From CACIAM-69d sp001698445 (lineage in GTDB: Bacteria > Cyanobacteriota > Cyanobacteriia > CACIAM-69d), in assembly GCF_043235035.1 (NCBI RefSeq), contig NZ_JAZAQF010000012.1, positions 124,001 to 188,000 on the forward strand: 64,000 nucleotides of DNA, read 5' to 3'. Made by a program: the position numbers and the translations under genes. Position 1 is the first letter of the stretch, and every line of letters starts with the position of its first letter. The notes beneath the pieces were generated by a model that saw only the letters and a list, made by a program, of their open reading frames with translations, had not been told where the DNA came from and made no database searches. Below, in pieces: positions 44,615 to 53,596 of this stretch.

Positions 44615-44878
44615 ATGGCCAATCGTCCTCGCCAACTAGATGCAGAAACCATGGCTCGACTGCGAGCAGAGGCCGCCGCTCCCTATCGAGGTCTTCGGCG
44701 CTTGTTCTATGGTGCTTTTGCTGCTTCGGGAGCACTGGGTGGGTTCATTTTTTTACTAAAATTGCTAGCGGGCGAAAACCCGATGGATGTGTTGCCTAAT
44801 TTGGCACTGCAAGCGGGTGTGGTGGCGCTGATGGTTTGGTTATTTCGGATCGATCGGGGACGGGAGCGAAATCAATAA
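44615..44878 (+). CDS. DUF3493 small membrane protein
   Basis: This 87-residue protein has the DUF3493 pattern: a polar start (LDAETMARLRAEAAAPYRGL), one helix (FYGAFAASGALGGFIFLLKLL), a loop and a second helix (LPNLALQAGVVALMVWLFRI). DUF3493 is confined to cyanobacteria and plastids; as I recall it also forms part of plant LPA1, needed for photosystem II assembly. ATG 44615 is preferred to the upstream TTG, since the extra 20 residues are not typical. It is a solitary gene with AT-rich flanks. Confidence 0.75.
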   Translation: MANRPRQLDAETMARLRAEAAAPYRGLRRLFYGAFAASGALGGFIFLLKLLAGENPMDVLPNLALQAGVVALMVWLFRIDRGRERNQ

Positions 44879-45578
44879 GCATCATCTATGACTTGGGAAA
44901 ATTAATTAGAGCAATTAATTAGAGCATTTAAAGAATAATCGTCAGAAAACAACTTACAAATCGCAATTAATTGATCGCGATTCATAGGCAACCATTCATA
45001 GATCACGCACAGATGATTTTTAGGTAGTTCATCGACCATCTGCCAGGGTCATCAAAAGCCAATTCCCAAAAACCACCAGCAACGAACCAGCAACAACTAT
45101 AGATAAACTACAGACAAACTACGGACAACAATCGCCGGACGCATTCAGCCTCCAGTGGGAACCGGGGTGATCGGTTCTGAATCTTTAGAATTTTGAGGCA
45201 GAGAGGTAGGGGCAAAATGAGCGACAGCACGGACATTTGAGGCATGGGCCGCCACCACCGCTTGGCAAATGGGCAATGACGAACGGTTGGCGTTGCAAGC
45301 GTTCGCTAAACTATCTGGGGCGATCCTATGATCTTAATTAATCCCAATGGTGCGCGATCGCTGTCGGGTGATCTCCCCTCTTGGGTTAATGTGGGTTGTC
45401 TCTGGTGTGTTGCCAAATTCAATAGACCACTGAAGCAGCAGCCCCCTAAAGTGCCCTGAAACGTCGATCCAGAGATCGAACTCATCAGTTGCTAAGTGGG
45501 CTACTGGGCGATCGTTGAGTTAGCCATCTTTAGCATTAGTCGTCTCTTCTTTGCCTTTAAACCTTCGTTTTTGAACCA
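44879..45578. other. Intergenic region upstream of the Lpt genes
   Basis: About 700 bp. It contains AATTAATTAGAGC direct repeats near 44902-44930 and ATAAACTACAGACAAACTACGG-like 11-bp repeats near 45100-45130. On the minus strand a 62-codon frame without ATG (stop at 45147-45145) has protein-like composition but no support, and is not called. Confidence 0.4.
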
Positions 45579-46139
45579 ATGACTATGGTGGGTCAACCAG
45601 TGGGCACAACTCGATCGAGCCAAAAGGCCGCAGCCAAGCGGGCCCGGCGGGCCATGGGAGCCAGTTTGATGGCGGCGGCGATGGGAATTGGGCAGGTGTC
45701 CCAGGCGATCGCCCAGCCAGCGCCCCCCACACAGCCGGTTCCGGTGCGCCAGCCGATGACGGTCATCTCCGACGTGCAAGAGGCCAACTCGATCGCAGGA
45801 ATTGTGACAGCGCGGGGCAACGTTCAGGTGGACTATCCCGCTCGTATGCTCAAAGCCACCGCCGCCCAGGCACAATATTTCAGCAACGAACGCCGTCTGG
45901 TGATGTCGGGTGATGTGTTTGTGCTGCAAGACGGCAATAGCCTGCGGGCCGAAACGGTCACCTACTATGTCGATGAAGGGCGATCGATCGCGCTGCCCTT
46001 GCCCAACCGCCAAGTGGAATCGGTCTACTTAGTGTTGGACACCACCACACCCACGGTCTTGCCTTCGTCTTCGGGGCCGGCGGGGGGACTGCCTGCCGCG
46101 CCGGCCGTGCCTTCGCTGTTTGCCCCCACCGCGCCCTAA
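45579..46139 (+). CDS. LptA/OstA-like periplasmic protein
   Basis: This 186-residue protein has an N-terminal basic stretch and signal peptide (about 25-46, AMGASLMAAAMGIGQVSQAI, AQ-cleavage) and an OstA/LptA-type beta-jellyroll segment (VTARGNVQVDYPARMLKATA, SNERRLVMSGDVFVLQDGNS, RAETVTYYVDE). The Pro/Ala-rich C-terminus (about 150-186) is probably disordered. LptA-family proteins form the periplasmic bridge that carries lipopolysaccharide to the outer membrane. It lies 58 bp upstream of lptB, as in many bacteria. The start ATG 45579 or 45585 cannot be separated. Confidence 0.85.
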   Translation: MTMVGQPVGTTRSSQKAAAKRARRAMGASLMAAAMGIGQVSQAIAQPAPPTQPVPVRQPMTVISDVQEANSIAGIVTARGNVQVDYPARMLKATAAQAQYFSNERRLVMSGDVFVLQDGNSLRAETVTYYVDEGRSIALPLPNRQVESVYLVLDTTTPTVLPSSSGPAGGLPAAPAVPSLFAPTAP

Positions 46140-46197
46140 AATTTACCGCTGTTCGATCGCCGCTGGCCGGCTTGCATCCTTTCGTGGGGGTACACCG

Positions 46198-46926
46198 TTG
46201 AAGATTGTTCTTGAAAACGTCCAGAAAGCCTACGGTGAGCGTCTAATTGTCAACCGCGTTAGCCTCACGGTGGAACGGGGGGAGGTGGTTGGGCTGCTGG
46301 GGCCAAACGGCGCAGGCAAAACCACCGTTTTTTACATGGCCACGGGATTGGAACGGCCCGACAGCGGCCATGTGTGGCTTGATGACCAAGACATTACCGA
46401 GCAACCCATTCACCAACGGGCCCGCCTCGGCATTGGTTACCTGGCCCAAGAACCGAGCGTGTTTCGCCACCTGAGTGTGGTGGATAACTTGCGCCTGGTG
46501 TTGCAGCAAGCCAAGCTCCCCCGAGAGATGCAGGAGCGCCGTCTCCAGCAGTTGGTGCAAGATTTTGGGCTGGAGAAAGTGGCCCACACGCCGGGAATTC
46601 AGGTGTCAGGGGGTGAGCGCCGCCGCACAGAAATCGCCCGCGCCTTAGCCGTGGGACTGGAGGGGCCCCAGTTCCTGTTGCTGGATGAACCCTTTGCGGG
46701 CATTGACCCGATCGCGGTAGCCGAAATTCAACGCATCGTGGCCGGCCTGCGCGATCGAGGCATGGGGATTCTGATTACCGATCACAACGTGCGGGAAACC
46801 CTGGAAATTGTCGATCGCGCCTACATTTTGCGGGAAGGCCAGATCCTCGCCTCTGGAAATGCCACCGAGCTGTATGGCAACCCCTTGGTGCGGCAATATT
46901 ACTTGGGTGACAAATTTCAGCCCTAA
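46198..46926 (+). CDS. lptB: LPS export ABC transporter ATPase LptB
   Basis: LptB powers extraction of lipopolysaccharide from the inner membrane by the LptB2FG complex. The open frame begins at 46120, but the family N-terminus (KIVLENVQKAYGER) starts at TTG 46198, preceded by GGGGGT, giving 242 residues, the standard size. Walker A GPNGAGKTT (about 34-42), Q-loop GYLAQEPSVF, signature VSGGERRR, Walker B FLLLDEPFAGID and the H-loop TDHNVRETLE are intact. It is between LptA-like and LptF/G-like genes, consistent with an lpt operon. Confidence 0.95.
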   Translation: MKIVLENVQKAYGERLIVNRVSLTVERGEVVGLLGPNGAGKTTVFYMATGLERPDSGHVWLDDQDITEQPIHQRARLGIGYLAQEPSVFRHLSVVDNLRLVLQQAKLPREMQERRLQQLVQDFGLEKVAHTPGIQVSGGERRRTEIARALAVGLEGPQFLLLDEPFAGIDPIAVAEIQRIVAGLRDRGMGILITDHNVRETLEIVDRAYILREGQILASGNATELYGNPLVRQYYLGDKFQP

Positions 46927-47007
46927 CGTTCAGCCCCTGCCTCAGCCCCCACTCCAACCCTCGCCTTCTCGCAGGCCCCTCAGCCGCTATTCCCGACCAG
47001 ATACCCT

Positions 47008-48201
47008 ATGACCTCCAACACCGTACCCCAGCCATCCTCCGCCCCCCCTTGGCAAAACTGGCTGCCACAAATCAGCGTGATGGATCGTTACCTGGCCAAG
47101 GAACTGGCCATGCCCTTTCTGTTTGGGGTTGGTGCATTCTCCTCGATCGGGGTCTCCGTAGGCACGGTTTTTGACCTCGTGCGCAAAGTCGTAGAAGAAG
47201 GATTGCCCATTCACCTGGCCATGCAGGTGATGTTGCTGCAAATGCCCTACTTCATCGTGTTGTCTTTCCCCATGTCCACCCTGTTGGCCTCCATGATGGC
47301 CTTTGGGCGGCTGTCCAACGACAGCGAATTGGTGGCCCTCCGCAGTTGCGGCATTGGGGTTTATCGGATTGTTGCACCGGCCTTGGTGCTCAGCCTGTTT
47401 GTCACGGGTCTAACTTTTGTTTTTAACGAAGCATTAGTACCCGCCGCCAACTACCAAGCCACCACCATTTTGGAGCGGGCCCTAGGAACCGACGATAACC
47501 AGCCCTCCTTTCGGGAAGAAAATATTTTCTATCGGGAATTCAGCGAAGTTGAACAACCGGATGGTGAGAAAAAAAGCATTCTCAGCCGTGTGTTTTATGC
47601 CGAGCGCTATGACGGCAAACAGATGCTTTCCCTGACGATTATCGATCGCTCCCAGGCGGGCATCAGTCAAATTGTGACCGCCAAATCTGCCGTTTGGAAT
47701 TCCCAAGAGCGGGCCTGGGATTTCCGAGATGGCACGATTTATTTGGTGGCTCCCGATGGTTCCTACCGCGACATTTTGCGTTTTGAGCAACAACGGTTGC
47801 AGCTCCCCCGAACGCCCCTCGATTTGGCCGTGCGCGATCGCTTCTCCAATGAACTGAATATTGCCGAAGCTCAAGAGCGTTTGGCCATTTTGCGTCAGAG
47901 TGGCGAGCGAGCAGAAATTACCAAGCTAGAGCTACGAATTCAGCAAAAATACGCATTTCCCTTCATTTGCGTAGGCTTTGGTTTGGTGGGTTCAGCGCTG
48001 GCCAATCGTCGCCATCAACGCCTTGGCCGTGCCACCAGTTTTGGTGTGAGCGTGGTGGTCATTTTCGCCTATTATTTGTTGGCTTTCCTGATGGATGCCT
48101 TGGCCCGAACAGAGTTTCTGTCTCCGATGGTGGCGGCTTGGTTGCCTTTGTTGGTGGTTGGGGCGTTGGGGACGGGGCTGCTGGTGCGGGCGGCACGCTA
48201 A
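47008..48201 (+). CDS. LptF/LptG-family LPS export permease
   Basis: This 397-residue YjgP/YjgQ-family permease would form the membrane part of the LptB2FG exporter. After a Pro-rich cytoplasmic start (1-22), MDRYLAKELAMPFLFGVGAF opens the first of three N-terminal helices. A periplasmic jellyroll of about 150 residues follows (REENIFYREFSEVEQPDGEK onward), then three C-terminal helices (YAFPFICVGFGLVGSALA, VVVIFAYYLLAFLMDAL, WLPLLVVGALGTGLLV). Only one F/G gene is present here; cyanobacteria often have a single type forming both halves. It is 81 bp downstream of lptB. Confidence 0.9.
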   Translation: MTSNTVPQPSSAPPWQNWLPQISVMDRYLAKELAMPFLFGVGAFSSIGVSVGTVFDLVRKVVEEGLPIHLAMQVMLLQMPYFIVLSFPMSTLLASMMAFGRLSNDSELVALRSCGIGVYRIVAPALVLSLFVTGLTFVFNEALVPAANYQATTILERALGTDDNQPSFREENIFYREFSEVEQPDGEKKSILSRVFYAERYDGKQMLSLTIIDRSQAGISQIVTAKSAVWNSQERAWDFRDGTIYLVAPDGSYRDILRFEQQRLQLPRTPLDLAVRDRFSNELNIAEAQERLAILRQSGERAEITKLELRIQQKYAFPFICVGFGLVGSALANRRHQRLGRATSFGVSVVVIFAYYLLAFLMDALARTEFLSPMVAAWLPLLVVGALGTGLLVRAAR

Positions 48202-48210
48202 ATTCCCCAG

Positions 48211-48270
48211 TTCAATTCAATTCAATTCAACTCAACTCAACTCAACTCAATTCAATTCAACTCAATCCAA
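48211..48270. repeat. 5-bp tandem repeat (YTCAA), about twelve copies
   Basis: TTCAA and CTCAA units alternate in blocks: four TTCAA, four CTCAA, two TTCAA, one CTCAA, then TCCAA. Total 60 bp with no other period. Confidence 0.95.
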
Positions 48271-48339
48271 CCGTTCATCCAAAGCTAAATTCAACATGCA
48301 ATTCGGGAACTTACCCAAATTGCCGAGATAAGGAGCTTG

Positions 48340-48472
48340 GAGGATATTTGAAAAGTATCTTGAAGCCCTGATCAAGTCCCAATCGTCGTGGGGAGCAAGG
48401 GGCTTAAGCCCCTTGTCTGGATTGATCGTTGGAGTTAGCAAAAATTCGTTTTGGGTTTTCAGAAATTTGCTC
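48340..48472. mobile_element. 133-bp palindromic MITE-like element
   Basis: It runs from GAGGATATTTG to its inverted counterpart ending GCTC at 48472. The perfect core CAAGGGGCTTAAGCCCCTTG is at 48396-48415, 56 bp from the left and 57 bp from the right end, the same geometry as the 43.9- and 51.9-kb copies. AATCGTCG left of the core is shared with the 30.0- and 43.9-kb copies. It explains the spurious N-terminal extension of the tgt frame. Confidence 0.85.
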
Positions 48473-48500
48473 AGCAGTCCGAAAAATTTTGCCCCCGTTC

Positions 48501-49652
48501 ATGAGTGCTATTGCCCCTGATTTTCGGTTTGAGTTAGTGGCTGAATGTTCCCAAACATCGGCCCGCGTTGGTGTTTTTCACACGCCCCACGGCATTGTGG
48601 AAACCCCTCGCTTTATGCCCGTGGGCACATTGGCCAATGTCAAAACCCTGTCGCCGGATCAAGTGGCCGCCACTGGGGCCCAGATGATTTTGTCGAATAC
48701 CTATCACCTGCATTTGCAACCGGGTGAAGGCATCGTGCAGGCGGCGGGCGGACTGCACAAGTTTATGAACTGGCAGGGGCCGATTCTGACGGACTCGGGC
48801 GGGTTTCAGGTGTTTAGCCTCAGTGAAATGCGGCAAATTAGCGATCGGGGCGTGACGTTTCGATCGCCCCACGACGGCAGCATTATTGATTTCACCCCCG
48901 AAAAATCCATTCAAATTCAAAACGCCCTCGGATCCGATGTGATCATGGCGTTTGATGAATGTCCGCCCTACCCAGCCACCCGCGAACAGGTGGAAAAGGC
49001 GACCGATCGCACCTACCAATGGCTGCTGCGGTGCATCGAGGCCCATCAGCGTTCTGATCAAGCCCTATTCGGCATTGTTCAAGGGGGAACCTACGCGGAT
49101 TTGCGAGCCAAGGCGGCGGCGGATTTGGCGGCCCTGGATCTGCCCGGCTACGCGATCGGGGGGGTGAGCGTGGGGGAACCGCCGGAACTGATTGAGCACA
49201 TCGTGAAAGCGACCACGCCCCTGTTGCCTCCCCACAAATTGCGCTACTTGATGGGGGTGGGGACTTATCGAGAAATGGCCCAGGCGATCGCCGCCGGGAT
49301 TGATGTGTTTGATTGCGTGATTCCCACAAGACTGGCGCGGCATGGGGCGGCCCTGGTGCAGGGTGAGCGTTGGAACCTGAAAAACGCCCAATTCCGGGAA
49401 GATTTCCGGCCGCTGGATGAAACCTGCCCTTGCTACACCTGCCAAAACTTCAGCCGCGCCTACATTGGCCACCTAATCCGCGCCAAGGAAATTTTGGGCT
49501 ACACGCTGCTGGCAATCCACAACGTGACGGAGCTAATCCGATTCACGCAGCGGATTCGATCGGCTATTTTGGCGGGCAATTTTGCCGATGAATTTGCCCA
49601 CTGGTTGCGCCCGGCTGATGACCTGGCCGCCGCCGCCCGACTCGATGATTGA
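48501..49652 (+). CDS. tgt: tRNA-guanine transglycosylase (queuosine)
   Basis: Tgt exchanges the wobble guanine of tRNA Asp, Asn, His and Tyr for preQ1 in queuosine synthesis. ATG 48501 gives 383 residues, the family norm; an earlier TTG would read through a mobile repeat. The substrate-binding DSGGFQVFSL (about 97-106), the catalytic Asp in GIDVFDCVIPTRLARHG (about 270) and the zinc site CPCYTCQ with a following His (AIHN) are all present. No other queuosine gene is adjacent. No Shine-Dalgarno is obvious, which is usual in cyanobacteria. Confidence 0.95.
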   Translation: MSAIAPDFRFELVAECSQTSARVGVFHTPHGIVETPRFMPVGTLANVKTLSPDQVAATGAQMILSNTYHLHLQPGEGIVQAAGGLHKFMNWQGPILTDSGGFQVFSLSEMRQISDRGVTFRSPHDGSIIDFTPEKSIQIQNALGSDVIMAFDECPPYPATREQVEKATDRTYQWLLRCIEAHQRSDQALFGIVQGGTYADLRAKAAADLAALDLPGYAIGGVSVGEPPELIEHIVKATTPLLPPHKLRYLMGVGTYREMAQAIAAGIDVFDCVIPTRLARHGAALVQGERWNLKNAQFREDFRPLDETCPCYTCQNFSRAYIGHLIRAKEILGYTLLAIHNVTELIRFTQRIRSAILAGNFADEFAHWLRPADDLAAAARLDD

Positions 49653-49768
49653 GCATCCACCCATGATCCACGGGCGATCGCCAGCAGAAGCGCGATCAAG
49701 TGGGGCGATCGCACCATGGCCCGCCCAAAACCAGCGTCTAAAATAGATCAATTCAATGCTCTCGGGAG

Positions 49769-50251
49769 ATGCCGATCGTGAACTGGCGCGGAACGACGAC
49801 AACTTGGCGCGATCGCCTGTTTGGTGCTTTGGTCTATGCCCTGCCGCTGGTGGATGTGGAGAGGTTTAGTAACTCCATCTTCGGAGAACTGCCATTTTTG
49901 CAGGTGTTGTATGTGCCGCTGCAGCCCCTGCTTCAGCTCTACCAAATTCCCTTCATGAGCTTCATCATCTTTTTGGTGCTGTTCCTGTTGGTGGTTCGTA
50001 ACAGCAACATCAGCTATTTCATTCGCTTCAACACCATGCAATCGATTCTGATTTCGATTTTGGTGTCACTCTGTAGCCTAGTAATTGGCGTGATCTTCCA
50101 GCCAATGGGGGGGTTCATTGAGGAGACCTTGGGCAGCACGGTGTTCTTGGGAGTTGTAGCGGCAGCCATTTACTCGATCGTCCAGTCGGCTTTGGGGCGC
50201 TTGGCAGAAATTCCCAGCCTCTCGGAAGCGGTGCATATGCAGGTGCGCTAA
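49769..50251 (+). CDS. Tic20-family (Ycf60-like) membrane protein
   Basis: This 160-residue protein has four hydrophobic helices and the Tic20 pattern (RDRLFGALVYALPLVDVERF, IPFMSFIIFLVLFLLVVRNS, YFIRFNTMQSILISILVSL). In plastids Tic20 is part of the inner-envelope protein import channel; in cyanobacteria the homologue's role is unsettled. The tail EIPSLSEAVHMQVR is soluble. It lies between tgt and rpsF. Confidence 0.9.
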   Translation: MPIVNWRGTTTTWRDRLFGALVYALPLVDVERFSNSIFGELPFLQVLYVPLQPLLQLYQIPFMSFIIFLVLFLLVVRNSNISYFIRFNTMQSILISILVSLCSLVIGVIFQPMGGFIEETLGSTVFLGVVAAAIYSIVQSALGRLAEIPSLSEAVHMQVR

Positions 50252-50424
50252 TCGCTGTTCACGGCATCGGGGCGATCGGGAGAATTCGGGCGATCGGGCA
50301 GCCCCTCGGTGGGGTATGATATACAGCCCGTGAATCCTTGTCGATCGGCAACAGCGGGGCCCTCAGCATTGCCCCCCAGTCAGCCCGATCGACCATTCTA
50401 TTGTCCGCAAGGAACTACCCATCC

Positions 50425-50763
50425 ATGTCTGCAAATCGCCTCTACGAAACGATGTACATCCTGCGCCCCGACCTCAACGAAGAGGCCGTGGATGCCAACA
50501 TCAACAAATATCGGACGATGCTGACGGAGCAAGGAGCCACCGGCCTCGAAATCCAACACCGTGGCAAGCGCCGGTTGTCCTATGAAATCAACCGTTGCCG
50601 CGAAGGCGTGTACATCCAAATGAACTATGAACACGCCACCGGCAGCCACATCGCCCCCATGGAAAAGGCCATGCGCCTCAGCGAAGACGTGATTCGCTAC
50701 CTGACGATTAAGCTCGATCCTCGCAAGGTGAAGGCCGCCGCCGAAGCAGAATCGGCTGCTTAA
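50425..50763 (+). CDS. rpsF: 30S ribosomal protein S6
   Basis: S6 binds helix 22-23 of 16S rRNA with S18. ATG 50425 is chosen: AAGGA lies upstream at 50409-50413 and the protein then starts SANRLYETMYILRPDLNEEA as in S6; an earlier in-frame start (50338) adds a non-S6 tail. It has 112 residues ending in an acidic/Ala tail. A TATGAT box at 50315-50320 could be its -10 element, with no good -35. A terminator follows, so this looks like a single-gene transcript. Confidence 0.97.
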   Translation: MSANRLYETMYILRPDLNEEAVDANINKYRTMLTEQGATGLEIQHRGKRRLSYEINRCREGVYIQMNYEHATGSHIAPMEKAMRLSEDVIRYLTIKLDPRKVKAAAEAESAA

Positions 50764-50823
50764 ATCCCAAGCTCGATCGAGTGGGGTTTGAACTTCCATT
50801 CAAACCAAAACAACTTAAGGGCC

Positions 50824-50852
50824 AGGGCGTGGGAGCTACCGCGCCCTTTTTT
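50824..50852 (+). terminator. Rho-independent terminator after rpsF
   Basis: AGGGCGTGG (50824-50832) pairs with CCGCGCCCT (50839-50847) with one G-U pair, then TTTTT. It ends 89 bases after the stop. Confidence 0.8.
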
Positions 50853-51177
50853 GCGCCCGTGGTTTTGCCCAAACCCTGATCCCAGCCAGCCAACTTTTTG
50901 GGAAATCGTTACTCTAGGGCCAGGGAAATCGATCGAACGTATCCGTTCCGCAGCGTCGGGCTGGCTCCGTGAAGATACATCCCTGATTTTGCAGCAGTGC
51001 TGGCCTGAAGATTTGCCCAATTGACTTGATCAAAATTCAGTTCATTAGACTGAAAGCTGAGCCAATCCGGCTCAGTCGAGTCAACTCCATTGGCTAACCT
51101 CCGTTGGCTAACCTCCGTTGGCTAAGCTCAGTTCGTTCAGTTCATTCAATTCCAAGCCCAAAATTAACAAACGGCGG

Positions 51178-51855
51178 ATGCAACCTATGGGTGGGGTGAT
51201 GGGGAAACCACAAGATCAAAATCAGTTCAGAACCCAAAGCCATTCGCTGCGATCAGGCAACGGCAACGCCCCCGGCTGGTTGGCTTGGGTGGCGGCCCTG
51301 CTGCTGTGGCTACCGGCAACCACGGCCTGGGCCGCGCCCGGGCCGATCATGGGTTCTGTTTTTGGCAATTTGTTTGCGGGCAATCGCCCCGAAAACTTGG
51401 GTGCAGTGGCGGGTCAACTTCGCCCCTGTCCCAACAGTCCCAATTGCGTCAGCAGCCAAACCCCGATCACGGATTTGCAACACACGATCGCCCCGCTCCA
51501 GATTATGGGCGATGCTGATCATGTTTTTGCGGCCCTGACCGAGTTGGTGAAAGCGACGGAACGCACCACCGTGATTACTGAATCGCCCAATTATCTCTAT
51601 GCAGAATTCACCACACCGCTGCTGGGGTTTGTGGACGATGTGGAATTTTTGCTGGATGGAGAAACCAATCAAATTCAGGTGCGATCGGCTTCGCGATTGG
51701 GAGAATCAGACTTGGGACTCAATCGTCAGCGCATCGAAACCCTGCGGGCCCAATTGACCCAAAAGCTAGCTTTGGAACAGGCGGCGGTGATCCTTACGCC
51801 CTCGAATTCAACTCTTGAGAATTCAACTCTTGAGAATTCAACTCCTGAGAGTTAA
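51178..51855 (+). CDS. DUF1499 exported protein
   Basis: DUF1499 proteins are found in photosynthetic bacteria and plastids, without known activity. The mature domain is seen in RPCPNSPNCVSSQTPITDLQ, FAALTELVKATERTTVITES, YLYAEFTTPLLGFVDDVEFL and IQVRSASRLGESDLGLNRQR. A signal peptide (GWLAWVAALLLWLPATTAWA, cleavage AWA-AP) indicates the lumen or periplasm. The C-terminus is three NSTLE-type pentapeptides read from a 15-bp DNA repeat. The start is uncertain among ATG 51118, 51178 and 51199; 51178 is a compromise, since all leave a long polar leader before the signal. Confidence 0.8.
   Translation: MQPMGGVMGKPQDQNQFRTQSHSLRSGNGNAPGWLAWVAALLLWLPATTAWAAPGPIMGSVFGNLFAGNRPENLGAVAGQLRPCPNSPNCVSSQTPITDLQHTIAPLQIMGDADHVFAALTELVKATERTTVITESPNYLYAEFTTPLLGFVDDVEFLLDGETNQIQVRSASRLGESDLGLNRQRIETLRAQLTQKLALEQAAVILTPSNSTLENSTLENSTPES
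51805..51849 (+). repeat. 15-bp tandem repeat inside the DUF1499 gene
   Basis: Three units of AATTCAACTCTTGAG, the third with one change, in frame at the 3' end of the gene. The gene stops six bases later. Confidence 0.9.
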
Positions 51856-51890
51856 TTTCCTCATAATTCAGCCCCTGAATGAGTTTTCTG

Positions 51891-52023
51891 AGAGGATGTC
51901 TGCCAAGCCCAAACTGCTACCTTTCAGGTCTCACCGATCAACAAAGACAAGGGGCTTAAGCTCCTTGCCCCTAAGACTACGAGTGCTTTGCCAGGATCCC
52001 AAGTTACTCCTCAGGCATCCTCT
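51891..52023. mobile_element. 133-bp palindromic MITE-like element
   Basis: The ends are AGAGGATGTCTG (51891-51902) and its inverted copy CAGGCATCCTCT (52012-52023), one mismatch in 12. The core CAAGGGGCTTAAGCTCCTTG (51948-51967) is central: 57 bp to the left end, 56 bp to the right. It lies between the DUF1499 and mnmE genes. No target duplication is evident. Confidence 0.88.
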
Positions 52024-52030
52024 AAACCCA

Positions 52031-52060
52031 TGGGCTAATTTGGGCTAATTTGGGCGAATT
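52031..52060. repeat. 10-bp tandem repeat, three copies
   Basis: TGGGCTAATT twice, then TGGGCGAATT, just right of the 133-bp element. The unit resembles the 9-bp repeat at 33362-33397. Confidence 0.9.
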
Positions 52061-52129
52061 TATGCCCTAGATTAGTCCCCTGATTCCTGAAAACAGAACC
52101 ATTGCAGAGGATTGCAATAGACCGAACCT

Positions 52130-53539
52130 ATGGGTGCATCGGCCACAAAGCAAGACACAATTGCCGCGATCGCCACGGCAATTGTGCCGCAACAGGGCAG
52201 CGTTGGCATTGTGCGGATGTCGGGGCCCGAGGCCTGGGCGATCGCCCGGCGAATTTTTCGGGCCCCCGGCTCCCAACCCTGGGATAGTCACCGAATTTTG
52301 TATGGCTATTTGCACAATCCCCAAACGGGCGAAACCGTTGACGAAGCGCTGCTGTTGCTGATGGCGGCTCCGCGCACCTACACCCGCGAGGACGTGGTGG
52401 AACTCCACTGCCACGGGGGAATGATGGTGGTGCAACAAACGCTACAGCTCTGTTTGCAGCAGGGGGCGCGTCTGGGGCAACCGGGGGAATTTACGCTGCG
52501 GGCGTTTTTGAATGGGCGGATTGACCTGACCCAAGCGGAAAGCGTCGCGGACTTGGTGGGGGCCCAGTCACCCCAGGCGGCCCAGGCGGCCTTGGCGGGG
52601 GTGCAAGGGAAGCTGGCCCGGCCGATTCGCGATTTGCGATCGAACTGTATGGATTGGTTGGCAGAAATTGAGGCCCGTATTGATTTTGAAGACGATCTGC
52701 CGCCGCTGGATTTGCCCGCCGTGACGGCGGCCCTGCAAACCATCGCCAGCCAGATCGATCGCTGGTTGGCCACGGCCGATCGGGGTGAGCTGTTGCGCAG
52801 TGGGTTGAAGGTGGCGATCGTCGGGCGACCGAACGCGGGCAAGTCCAGCCTGTTGAACGCCTGGAGCCGCAGCGATCGGGCGATCGTCACGGAGTTGCCG
52901 GGAACCACACGGGACGTGGTGGAATCGCGGCTGGTGGTGGGCGGCATCCCGATCCAAGTGCTGGATACGGCGGGAATTCGGGAAACCGATGACCTGGTGG
53001 AAAAAATTGGGGTGGAGCGATCGCGGGCTGCGGCTCGATCGGCGGATTTGCTGTTGTTGGTGATCGAAGCGCCCCGGGGCTGGACGGGGGGCGATCGGGC
53101 CATCTATGAACAAATCCGCGCCGCCGACCCCGATCACCCCCTGCCGCCGACCGTTTTGGTGGTGAACAAAATCGATTTGGTGGCTCCGGAAACGATTTCG
53201 TCTCTGTTGCCCCAGGATTTTGCCCAAGTGGTTTACATGGCAGCGGCGGAAGGACGCGGTATTGACGATCTGGAGCAGGCGATTTTGCAAATTGCCCGAT
53301 CGGGTCGGGTACAGGCGGCGGATTTAGATGTGGCGATTAACCAGCGACAAGCGGCGGCCCTGCTACGGGCCCAACAGGCGATCGGGCGGGTCTGCGAAAC
53401 CATGGCCCAACAATTGCCCCTGGATTTTTGGACGATCGACCTGCGGGATGCGATTCAAGCCCTGGGGGAAATCACTGGCGAAGAGGTCACAGAATCCGTG
53501 CTCGATCGAATTTTCAGCCGGTTTTGTATTGGCAAATAA
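52130..53539 (+). CDS. mnmE: tRNA modification GTPase MnmE
   Basis: MnmE, with MnmG, makes 5-carboxymethylaminomethyl-uridine at the tRNA wobble position. It has 469 residues. The N-terminal folate-binding domain (about 1-130: QDTIAAIATAIVPQQGSVGI, HCHGG) is followed by helical and G domains. Seen are GRPNAGKSSLLN (about 230-241), GTTRDVVE, DTAGIRETDD and NKID. The C-terminal FCIGK motif, whose Cys is essential, is intact. It stands downstream of a mobile-element and repeat region, with promoter elements not resolved. Confidence 0.97.
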   Translation: MGASATKQDTIAAIATAIVPQQGSVGIVRMSGPEAWAIARRIFRAPGSQPWDSHRILYGYLHNPQTGETVDEALLLLMAAPRTYTREDVVELHCHGGMMVVQQTLQLCLQQGARLGQPGEFTLRAFLNGRIDLTQAESVADLVGAQSPQAAQAALAGVQGKLARPIRDLRSNCMDWLAEIEARIDFEDDLPPLDLPAVTAALQTIASQIDRWLATADRGELLRSGLKVAIVGRPNAGKSSLLNAWSRSDRAIVTELPGTTRDVVESRLVVGGIPIQVLDTAGIRETDDLVEKIGVERSRAAARSADLLLLVIEAPRGWTGGDRAIYEQIRAADPDHPLPPTVLVVNKIDLVAPETISSLLPQDFAQVVYMAAAEGRGIDDLEQAILQIARSGRVQAADLDVAINQRQAAALLRAQQAIGRVCETMAQQLPLDFWTIDLRDAIQALGEITGEEVTESVLDRIFSRFCIGK

Positions 53540-53596
53540 TTGGCGAATAATTGGCAAATAATATTAAGCGGCTAATCAACAAATAGCGTTGAGTAG

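Larger units (their letters stand above)
48202..48500. other. lptF/G-tgt intergenic region
   Basis: This region holds the pentamer array (48211-48270) and one 133-bp element (48340-48472). The tgt start at 48501 lies 28 bp beyond the element, so the tgt leader may start inside or after it. Confidence 0.6.
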
